A stretch of DNA of 64,000 bases from Undaria pinnatifida (taxonomy: Eukaryota; Sar; Phaeophyceae; Laminariales; Alariaceae): NCBI GenBank assembly GCA_012845835.1, contig JABAKD010000030.1, positions 15,269,210 through 15,333,209 on the forward strand, in the 5' to 3' direction. A model generated the notes under the pieces. The model searched no databases, was not told where the DNA came from, and saw only the letters and a list, made by a program, of their open reading frames with translations. Below are positions 22,019 through 34,000 of the stretch, in pieces. Each line of letters starts with the position of its first letter. Position 1 is the first letter of the stretch. A program made the translations under genes and the position numbers.

Positions 22019-25000
22019 ATGCCCGCCATGCCACGAAGAACCTTGGCGCTGAGCGCGACGATTGTGGCTGCCGCAGCGTTTTACCTTCCAGCGGCGGACG
22101 CTGCATGCTCCAACGAGTGAGTATAGCTTGCATTTATTTCTGGGGATATTTCTTGTTTGGGAAAGCCATCGATCGAGCGTTGAGCCGTTCAGATACTACG
22201 TCATGCCTGGTTTTGTCTTTGTATTGTATAGTGGTGATGGACTCTAGTTTTGCCTTTCGTGAGGACTAGTGCTACTACTACTACTATTACTACTACTACT
22301 ACTTACTGCTGTGTGAAGCCCTCTGGTGTCGTTTGGTAGATAGATGCTCGACTCGTGTGGCACACCTAAACCCACACGCGCACGGTCGGTGCTGCAGAAC
22401 ACAAACCCACCTAGTTATGACAAGTCGCTAGACTGTCGCGCTAGCTTGGTGGTGCAGATCCAGCGCCTCGAGTGTGACCTACGGGCCCCTGTTGCAGATG
22501 TTCACCCTTTAAGACCCACTACATTATTCTTCTGACGCCGTTCGCGTGAATCACTCCTCATTCAAAGTCTGTTTGTTTGGTGGATGGAGTGGTCCACACA
22601 AAGATGCCCGCGGCCGGCATGTGGGTGGCATTTATTTGGCAAGTTAGGTAGATCCAGCCGTTCGGTGGCGAGAGACCCGCCTGTGCCGCGCGTATACAGA
22701 TTCCTCGTGTCACATCAGCAAGCATTTGAGGGTGCATGCGTGCTTGTGGCGCCAACCACAACGAGCGGCTTACTACGTTCCGTTCGTTTCCGGGGTTTGT
22801 CGGTGGGTAAGCTTGCCTGCCCGTCGCGTTTCGAGTTTTGCTGGCGTTCATCATCTATCTGCTGGGAATGCAGCTCCTTTTTGTGTGTGCTGTATGCGCT
22901 GTAGTATAGTCTATAGTCTGCTCTAGACTAGTATCATTGCTGCACGATGACAGCAAGTAAGTAGTAGTGATTATTTATTTTTGATGGTTTTTTCGGCGTG
23001 TGGTTCGGGGTCCTCGCGTCGGCGTTCAGGGGAAAAATCCGCCTCCCGTACGAACCCGTCATGCTCTTCCAAAAAAGATCGTCGAGTTTGCGCGATTGGC
23101 CACCTGAAAGCCGTCGGGTGTGTGTCAAGGGAGGAGGATGTAGACCTTTTGCTGTGAGGCTGTGTTGTTGCTCTTTGCTGCATAGCCCGTTCGAGGGCGA
23201 TGGGGTTGTTGTTGTTGTTGTTGTTTTCCTTCTTGAAGGAAGTGATCGGATTGTGCGCCGACACACAAATTACCTGGCAAAAACAGGAAGAAGGACGACA
23301 TCGATATATATATATATATTATAGTCTAGTCTATTATAAAAATTAAAATACGCTCCAGCTATGAGATCGAATATTTTGTCGAAACTCACCTTTGGAAGCT
23401 GTGTGTGACACTCCGCTCGCGCGTATCACGGGTTGTGTGTCTTCATTAAGGATATAGGTCGGCGACTCCCCTTGCAACTACAATGTAGCTATCAGGGTCA
23501 ACAGACAGGGTGATGTTAGGCAGTCTGTGCGCGGAAATTATAAAACCCGTTTTTGAGGGGGACAAAATCTGACAGCTAGCTGTGGAAGGAAATGCATCAG
23601 TTTATCAAGTGAATACTACTGCTGAAAGTCATGTAGACTATATGTGGGACCTTTTTGTTGGATACTACGATTGATTGTGGGATGTGTGCATCTACCCCCC
23701 TCCCCCCCCACCAACAACACGGCGCGGTCCTCACCTCATCATCATGCTTCTTCTCGCCCGTGTTTGTTCTTCTCATGTCATTTCCGCATACATACACTGT
23801 TGACGCTACGAGCACGTGCACATTTTGACGGAGGGCCTAGATAGAGAGTAGTAGTCAGAACCCATGATATATACACTAAAATGGTATAAGGCTTCGTTTG
23901 GGTAAGCTATTATTGTTTAACTTTCTGCACGTGGTCAAACGGACAGACCATAGGTTTTTTGGGTCGTGGGTTCGAGTCCCACATCCACCATAATAGTTGC
24001 CCGCCTCCCCCCGTCTCCCCATCCCCTTCCCCCCACCCCCGCTCCCTTTTGGTCAAAACCAGGCCCCGCGTCCTTCAAAACTCCGCCTTTCCCTCACCGG
24101 TTGTTCGACTTACAGGTTTCACTTGATAAACGAATGCATTTCCTTCCACAGCTAGCTGTCAGATTTTGTCCCCCTCAAAAACGGGTTTTATAGTTTCCGC
24201 GCACAGACTGACTAACATCACCCTGTTGACCCTGATAGCTACACTGTAGTCGCACCAGGGGAGTCGCCGACCTATATCCTTAATGAGGACACACAACTCG
24301 TAATGCGCGCGATCGGAGTATCACACACAGCTTGCAAAAATGAGTTTCGACAAAATATTCGATCTCACAGCTGAAGAAGTGTATTTTCATTTTTTATAAT
24401 AAACTTTTTCAGATTTTCCCCATGTTGAACTTGAGAAATACTCTCCCTGGTATCCTCAGGGAATGAAACCGCTTGGATGTTGACAGGTCCGCCCGCATAT
24501 CCGGCCGACCTGCTATCCCGCCGTTTCAGGGGGGGAGAGCGTTATAAGGCTTAGTTAAGGAAGCTATCGGTTAACCTTTTGCAAGTGGTCAAACGGACTA
24601 ATACCCCACTATTAATAATACCTTAACAAAAACCTATGCATTCCCCTGTTTTTGCTATTAATATTAATATGAATAAAACCATACAACTGTACAGTACAAC
24701 AGGTGCTGCTATATTTTCGGTTCTGATTTATAGTACCATGTCTGTTTTCTGCTCTCTGCTTGCGTTCTGTTCGTTCGTCTATGTTTAGGGCACTGGAACT
24801 CCAATGGGCGGACAGTTCGAACCGGATATACGTAAATGCGGGGTGCGCGACCATCTCCGACATCATCGACTTCCGATCAGATAACCTGGGGCAGAAAGGC
24901 CCCATCTACCACTTTAACAAGGTGCGATATGCATAGTCTAGTTATATAGTCTATAGGTAGACTAGTCTATATAGTCTAGACAGGAGGATTTTACTAAATA

Positions 25001-28000
25001 CAGTTACTGTACAGAACGGATGATAGTATATTCTTAACTGCTGGTACTATAGTCTATACTACTCCAGACGAACATTTATAATTGCGAATCGCAGGAACAC
25101 GAGTTGGTCGACGACTACCACTAAAACTACCTTCAGGCAGTACTTATTTCCTGGTATTTATTGCAATAGAGGATGCTATGTCGTACGTCTCCGTACCTCA
25201 CTTGCACTCTTGACCCTTTTGGGACTTGATTATATCTTGATTGTAGTATAGCGATCAAAAGGGCGACGATTGGGGTATTTCCAAGCGTCTACCACCAGTA
25301 GCGTGAGTAGCGTCAGCCCGCAGCGGAAAGAGTAGGTGTCAGCATGATAGGACCATGCTGCGCTGCGCCCGTCCCGTGCGAAGCTTTCAGGAATCATTGC
25401 ATTGTGCTCGTTCGGACACCAAGTTCGCCAGCAGTGAGTGGATGATGCCGGGTAATCGACATTTTTCTTCGTCTATTTTGCTTTCTCAAGTCTCAGAGGG
25501 GTCAATAGCTTAAGTGTGTCCCGTGACGGTGTTTTTTATATTATAAAAATTAAAATACACTCCAGCTGTGAGATCGAATATTTTGTCGAAACTCATCTTT
25601 GCAAGCTGTGTGTGATACTCCGATCGCGCGTATTACGGGTTGTGTGTCATCATTAGGGATATAGGTCGGCGACTACCCTTGCAACTACAGTGTAGCTATC
25701 AGGATCAACAGGGTGATGTTAGTCAGCCTGTGCGCGGAAACTATAAAACCCGTTTCTGAGGGGGACAACACCTGACAGCTCTATGAAAGGAAATGCACCA
25801 GTTTATCAAGTGAATACTGTAGTAAGTCGAATAACCGGTGAGGGGAGAGCGGAGTTTTTAAGGACGTGGGGGCCTGATTTTGATCAAAAGGGTGACGGGA
25901 GGGGGGGAGAGGGGGGAGGGGACGGATGGGGCAGGTCAATTTGTGCGTGGAAACTATAAATCCTTCTTGTGGGGGAGGGGGGGGGGAGAATGTCTATATA
26001 TATACAAACAAGCATTTTTGCCGCCGTCCGTATGTAGAGGACATACTTTATTGTGTGTTTCGTGTTTGATTTAGTTCTTTGTAGTTGTTACGACGTATTA
26101 CAATAACAATAATAGTAGTTCTTGCGATATACATTATTACGCCGTTTTGGTGAATTAAATCGTTCCGCCGAATGTAGTTCTCTACGTAGTCTAATACTGC
26201 AGACTATGGGTACCAGGGTATCCTATGAATACGACCTTCGCTCGGGTTGATTCGTGTTTATTTTGTTCACTGAAGTCCCCCCCCGCCCCCCCTCGCAAAC
26301 GGTGTGGTCAATTGGTACAGGACACAAACACTTTTTCGAGCGTATACACTGGGACGTACTACATGACCGCAAACATCCACATTACGAACGGCGCTACTCT
26401 CGAGATCGACGGCAACGACACGGCAGAGCAGGGCGGGTGCAAAACGCTACTCCTGGTAAGGCCCTACCCTGCTGGGCGGTATAGCAAAACCCGCAAATAC
26501 TGTGCTTGCTGAGAAAGTTATTTATTTGCTGCGTACTCCCAACGAAAATTACGTATATATGTATAGTCTTATAGTCTAGACTATATGCTGTACTTACTTT
26601 TTTCGTCGATTTGCTCGGTTACGTGGTACGACAGGTCCAACGACGATGCCAATTTCAACCGATCCTCTGCTATGTATCGTCCTTTCTATTAATAAGAGTA
26701 GACACGCCCCTTCTTCCCTCCGCCCCTCTCTGGAGTGACCATAGGCCAATCTGCGTTTTGTTTAGCGGGCCACATCCGAAGAATGATATGCCCTTTTTCC
26801 TGACGAAAACATGCACATTTTCTTGATCATCGAGTAAATGAAGCACAAGTTCCCGGCCAGCTTTCGCTTGTTGCGAACGAGAGCAGAGATTATACGCACT
26901 CACTGCTCGAGGGATAGCAATGATTGCTATGATGGCTGTGATCTTCAGATGTGTACGGACCTAACGTCCTTAGACGCTTCTTTTGATGTGGGGAACTTAA
27001 CTAGTTGTATTTTCCCCCCTGACTACTATATAACAACATATCGTTATATTATGTAACACGTTCATGTGCTTACCGCGTAAATAACCGGCTACCGACATAG
27101 CTACTTGATCACACCCTTTCTGGGATCGAGTAGCCATGAAACGTTCGGTAAAAAAAATCGCTTGTTTGGGGGGCGGGGAGCTATCGTAGAATCATTCTTC
27201 TTTCCAGTTTCGCTGTTCTTCTTTTCGGTTGGCCATTCTTGACCCTTTTAGAGCCCCCGAACCCCTCACTATACTAAGTCCAAGTAATTTTGTCCCCCAA
27301 AACGGGTTTCCAGTTGTAAAGGGGTTAGGATCGAGTAAGTATGAAACCTGGTATACTGTATCACTCTTTACAGACCCTATTCTCAACTTGTTTCTGATAC
27401 CTGGTATATAATGCATCACTCTTTACAGACCCTCTTCTCAACTTGTTTCTGCTTCCAATTGTTGCTGTTGTCTTGGGTCGGCGATCAAATCAGGCGAGCA
27501 ATTCGGAGATCACTCTGACAGACTCCATCAACATTCGTGCACACGGAGGAAACCTGGTGCTGAGGGACACGCAGGTCTTCTCCTGGGACGTTACTACCGG
27601 AGACTACGATATGAACACCGACGACGGTCGAGCGTAAGAAAAAAATATTAATAATTAAGCCATATTTCACCAAGCTTCAGGATAATTGGTGTAGTCGCAT
27701 GCATGCTTAGACTATATTGTGCCAGTACATGGTAGAGCGCTCTGGTCCATTCGATGCGGGGACTGAGGACAGCGGTAACGTCCGGATCATCAATAGGGTA
27801 AGATTTTCACACATAGTCTCTTCGTATTAGGTCGGGTGATGTATTGCAACCACAACCAGAAAACGATTGATAGAGGCATGGGTGGGCCGGGGCGGGGGGG
27901 AAGGCGCATCGAACGACCATTTTGGCCGTGTGTGCTTCCGTGTTTTAGTGTGAATCGCCCACGCAGTCAGTGCGCGCTCCATTTGCGCTCTTCGCGGGTT

Positions 28001-31000
28001 ACCTTGCTGTTCTATCTGACACGCCTTCTCATGCTTATTACTCTTCACCGTGCACCATCGGGCCGCTTTAGCCTCCGTTGGTTCTGTGCTTTTATTTGTG
28101 TGCTGATTGCCTTCGCATTAAACTGTCATTTCTACATGACACCAGCACACCCAGTGTCCTTCGTGGTTAGTCTATGCTCGAGGCTACGATAACGGGGGTA
28201 CCCCCATTTCCGCTCGGATTTTTGCCACTCCCACGAGTAGCCCTGTACCTCACAGGCAAGAGGAGACATGACGGGGCTACTTTTTGTGGCGCGGCGTAAC
28301 TTACCATTCCATTGCGTATTTATGTCGCAAGGTTGAAACCGAGGAAAGCTGAACAGATCCCAAGGAACAGGGAGGTCACTCGCGCAAGCAACCCCGAGGC
28401 ACTGCAAGTAAAGGCTTCGAGACTGACCCAGCTACCGTAGCCTGCCTCCTATCCTATCCTCCTATCGTATCCTCTGTTCGATTTCATCACACCTTCTCGC
28501 CTGCAGTTCAGTTACATGCGCGCCTCTGGGTCGTTCTAACCACCGTCCGCGCTGTTTCGTTTTGATCGCATGGTATGTTCTTTTGCATGTGCAGTTACCT
28601 GAGCGCCGTGACAGAGTTTTTGACCGGCAGAGATATTGATACATGCCCCGGTGACACTAGTGCCGGGGAAGAAGGCTACAGCACCGGTCAAGCCCTCAAC
28701 AACATGGGCATAGCAAGGATGGACATCTACGACTCTGAAGTCGCATGTGAGACGGCGCCACGACCACCCACTCGCATCGTTCGCGTTTTGCTTCACCAGA
28801 CAATCTGAGCGCACCAGATACGCACGTTATTTCCATAGCTCCACACTACGCCATATGCACGATCTCCCATCTCCTCCGGCATCAATACAAAGATTGTATT
28901 GTTCTCGTGGTTTTATGCCCCTAGAGAGTATGCTGTCTCCGCGCATTCGATTAGAGATGGACAAACTTGTGCACCCAAAACGTCACGACAGCATCATCGC
29001 CGAATAACCGCCCACCCGACCGACGGTGACAGTTATACTTGACTTCGAAGTATCAGTATATTTAACCTCCCCAACCCTCACCATCAACAGTCTCGCCGAC
29101 GGGACGTTTTCTTACAAAGAACATCAAATACAGGGCTAAGAAATTTTACCGTCCAAAGGTGTGGGGAACCGCATTTTTTTGAACCAAGCATCGGATACAC
29201 GGTGCAAGAAGTGACCATGCCACAGGTTGCAGGTGAACTACATTTTTGAGTCTCACTGCCCTCCTCTCCCGTCCTTTCGCCCACCTGTTATGTTGCGTTA
29301 CTTTCAGACCTCGGGTACAGTGCGAGCGAATCGTACGGGGTTTCCTACAAGGCTCGAGGCCTCTGCAAGACCCTGGAAAACCTGGACATCTTCGACGACA
29401 CCCAGGACTTCGACTACGCGGTATACGGGGACATCTTGAACTCTGAATTGCACCACAACGTGAGTCTCGCGAGATACCCGCTACAATGTTGCAACTTACC
29501 TAATGGACAAAATCGCCCACCAAACCCTTAACTTGCATGTTACGTCGATCACACTTACGCTACACTAGTGATCCTCGTTCTTCTGTGTCTCCTTTCTTCC
29601 CGGTGCGAAATGAAACTCGCCTGTAGAGATTGACGCTTACTGTCTCGCTGAACAACGCAGCAACTTACAGCAATGTATAAGCCAAACTCCAACTCCGCCG
29701 AAACTACAAAATGTACTGTAGTACAGCGAGTATCACTCACAACTTGAAAGTATGAGTTTTGACGAAATCTTCGACCTCACAGCTAGAGTGCATTTTTATT
29801 TTTTATTGTGCATAACTGGTACAGTATAAAACCTGTTGGGCGCCATCCCTTCGGCACCGATTGCAAGTGCGCGCTGGGCGCTTGTACCTCGGCGATCTCA
29901 TCCATGGCCATGCCCACTCCGTATCTTTGTTTGGTTTCGCCCCCGTGCACTGCTTGTTTGAACAACACAGTGGTTCGGGCACTACTCCTATGGCCACCAG
30001 GGGGGCAAGTGGAACTACAACGTGGTCCACGACAACCACGGCTACGGATTCGACCCCCACGATGACAGCGACCACCTCCAAATCATCGGAAACGAGGTGA
30101 GGTCCATATCTAGACATATGTTTGGATGATACGAACGTTGCGGTTGCCGTACGATGACCACGTAGCAACTCGACCAACACCAAACAGGTTGGCTAACTTG
30201 AACCCGCGAGAACCGTTGTTGGTCAGACCCTTTGATTTCAGACTATTTGAACTCTGCAGTCCAACGTGGTTTTCAACTTATATCGGGCCTCCGTTGTCCA
30301 TGTGCACTAAGCTCAAGCGTCGTGGCACCCACCATGATGTTGTCCCGCGCCCACGTAATGCCACCAGTTTTCCGCTAAGCCGGTGACTCACGCCTTGCTG
30401 TCGTTTGCTTGCGTCTGTTCGCTTTCGTCGCCTGTTGATCCCCACTTTCTCCACACATGCCTGTTGCGGAAACCATTGACGGATGTTTCCACAACTGTAT
30501 CTTCGGTTCGGGTCGGCCCATCAAAGGTGTACAACAACGGCGACCACGGCATCAGTGAGTATGATTTGTAGCGAACACCAAGCGTGGGGTGGTTCTGTGT
30601 ACCGTGTACGTGTTTGCTGAATGCTGTGCCATAAAAACATAATTTCCCGCTTTTTTAAGGGCATGTTTACCATGGTGTGCACTAGCTACGGATACTGTAC
30701 AGTGTTGTTTAGAAGCACACCTGGATGGAGTGGACGTCGAGACACTCCTAACAGTAGCATACGAGGGGCCCACGAGTTATTTGCTGACTCAAAAGTGTAC
30801 CGGAGGCCGAAGATACACGCACATCCCACTCTAACGCCAATCGTTTTCCCCTTTTGCTCCTCACGCGCTTGTCTCCGCTACGCCGATGGCTCCCTTCTAC
30901 GGCGTCTCGGCAATGTCCCTCCTCGGCACGACCTATTGATGACACTCGATGAACAGTTGCTTCGAAGAGGTGCACGGACGTCACCATCGCGGACAACAAG

Positions 31001-34000
31001 GTTAGGCCTGGTCTGCAGGTTTTAGAACGTGATGAGACCGGCTTCAGCGCATGGTAGTTTACTGCTCTGCCATCGCCCGACAAGAAAGTGTTGCTGTACG
31101 TCTTTGGGCACTTTTCAAGTCCGCTATGATATTATGGCGGACAAAGAAAGGCGAAACGCTCTCGCATCATCTGCTCTCTTCTTCTCCATCCACTCCCGAA
31201 GCATCTGAACGCGCCACTTCTTTGTTGGGTAGAAACTTTAGATTCTGACCACCACAGCATATTGGAGAGGTTAGGAATAACGAGAAGCAACACCTTTCCC
31301 CCCCCACGTCCGGCTTTCCTCACCCTTCTCGATGATTCCACTGGCAAATGTGTACAACGTACAACAACTCGGGAACAGCGGCAATGATGAGATCACGAAA
31401 CACGCTTTGCCCTCTCGTGCTCACCTTCCATTGATTACAACCACGATCTAGACTGGTCATCGAGATATAATCGAGAATTTTCTCCGAGATGTTGTACGCG
31501 AGCTGTATCATGCTTTTTATCATCCGCCAGGCATGCGCGCAAGGGCCGTGTCGCACAGATCCCATCAGACCAATGTGTTCTAGATCCTGCCTGTATGTTG
31601 TGTGTTGCACATACGTGTCTGCTCCGGAAGAGCTATCATCTGCTGCTCCGTCCGAGTGTGTGTGCAACACTTTCTCACTCTCAAACCTTCTCTCGGTGGT
31701 CCCGTGTAACCCAGGTAGGTGTACAACAACACAACAGGCGGCATTGAGGAATGGTGGAACAAAACAATTTCCCCTTGTTTACCATTTTTTTGATGATCCT
31801 GCCTACAGGTGTACAACAACACCAAGAACGGCATCATGCTCCACCGCTCGTGCGACCGTGCCGAGGTGTATGGCAACTACGTGTACAACAACGGGGACGC
31901 CGGGCTGTCCCTTTACGAGAGCTCCGACTGCCTTGTCTACTCGAACCGATTTTTCCAGAACCCACGTGAGCAACAATGCATCGATCGGTCTAGACGTCTA
32001 GACTGCACCGTTAGTGCACTCTTTTTTGCCCTACAGAATGTTTTACAATGCTCGCCGCGGTCGGCTAGAATATATATGCTGATTGCGTTCACGAGAGGGC
32101 ATTTATTTACGTGAGTTTTTTAACTTGCTGGGAGTGAGTGACGTTTAGTCACGCCGGCGTTGAAAGTTGAAATTCATGCTGCACATTTTTACTGTCGGAA
32201 GGCAAAAACCCACTATTGACTACCTGGTATTGATCACCAGTACTATATAACGCATGTTCACTTTTTAATAATTTAATGGTTCAAAGCGACGACAAAACCC
32301 GTTCTGATAGCCGTATGTACAGCATAGACGAAACAAACAAACCCGGCGAACGACGACAGCAGTAAGTAACTGCTGTCTCCCGAAATATGTATCGTCTCTC
32401 AACAACTATCAGGCATGTGATAGTCTGAGGTTTCTCAAAATAAATGTACGCCGACCCGCCCGCCCTTCGCTTTTTGTGTGAATTGCTCTTGCTTGGCAGG
32501 CGGCGTTCGGTGGAGCAACGGCGCCAACAGAAACAGGGTGTACGAGAACAAAATCAAGATTATCGAGGGCGGTGATTACGCTCTCTACATGTGTGAGTTT
32601 TGATTTCTTATAACTTACTGGCAGATTAGACCTATCTATGGTTTTGTGTTTGCTCGAGATGGTGGCCGAGGGTACACTAGTGATTACGCTCGCTACATGT
32701 ATGTGTGAGTGATCCAATCCTGCTAGGTGTTCTACTACTGTATGTAGCATCATTCCAACCCGACAAGACATGTATACAAGATATCTAGACTATGTCGGGA
32801 CAGTTTGCACCCCAATCAGACGGCAGACTACTTCAATTGACTACGAATTTAGCTGCCGGGTTTCGAATCCCGGTAAGCTTACCTGCTGTCTTGGTGTGTA
32901 TGAACAAACTCAAGATGACCAAGGGCAGTGGTTATTATGCTCTCTATACGCGAGAGCCGTCCAATATGTTATCTAGGTGTGCTTGCGGTGGGTAGTGATT
33001 AAACGATCTCTACATACAAGATGTGTGCCAGTTTTTTTGTACTCATGATTTTTATGACTGGTGGGTTCTGGAGTGAGTGTAATTTGTGTGCTCGCATTCA
33101 TCCCTTCTCTAGATCAGTTTGCAGTACCTCCTCTTGGCCAGAGAAGCCGCCTATTAATATACCAGGTTTACGTGCACTTGGAACACTACTGAGTACCACG
33201 CGTAGAATCTTTTAGTAGCGGCGAACGTTTTCGGGGCCTCTTGCTCTTTGATTCATGTTGATATATTTTCGATGGCAATCCGAAATGTGCAACGTCGTTG
33301 TCAAAGGTACATCGATATCGTTTCCCTCTATCATCGAAAATAATCAATTATACCACATCGACCACGGAGGACAAAACACTGGAGTTACACTACCACATCG
33401 ACCACGGAGGACAAAACACTGGAGTTACACTACCACATCGACCACGGAGGACAAAACGCTGGAGTTACACTACCACATCGACCGCGGAGGACAAAACACT
33501 GGAGTTACACTAATAGTCTATAACTTTATTCTTACACTAAATAACTTTATCCGTAGTCTAAATGAGCAGCTACATGTGTTTTCAATTTTGCAAGAGTTAT
33601 TAAAAGCATATCACTCTGTTTCACAGCTGCATAGCCTTGCGGTAAGAACCATATGTGAGTAGATGTCCTGGTGAGGAGGCCCATGTTTTTAATTTGCAAC
33701 ACCACTACAAGGAACATACTACAAAAAACATCGCTTTAATAATTGCACTATATTCCGTAGCCCTGCGAGAAGATATATCGATTATACCGATACCATTTAA
33801 GCAGTCTTTTTAACCACTCGCTGCTGCCGTTGTGCCGTTTTCCGTTTTGCGTTGGCTCATGATGTCCTTGGTGCTTTTTAGACCGAGGCAACGATGAGCC
33901 CCAGGCGGACGGCAACGTTGACGGAAACCCCATCAACAACAAAATTTACAAGAACAAGATCTGGTCAGAGGTGCCTGAGGTACTGAGGATGAAGTACTCA

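Noticed and set aside
23960-23990. tRNA gene, from the perfect B box and CCA-like end
   Set aside because: No 5-prime acceptor strand or anticodon arm fits; the A-box part also recurs at 24,542, as expected of a SINE.
32862-32882. tRNA T-arm-like CCGGGTTTCGAATCCCGG
   Set aside because: The loop is one base too long and no other tRNA arms are present; it overlaps a relic epimerase exon.
33352-33511. CRISPR-like regular repeat
   Set aside because: Units are head-to-tail with no spacers and sit in a eukaryotic intron; it is a tandem repeat.
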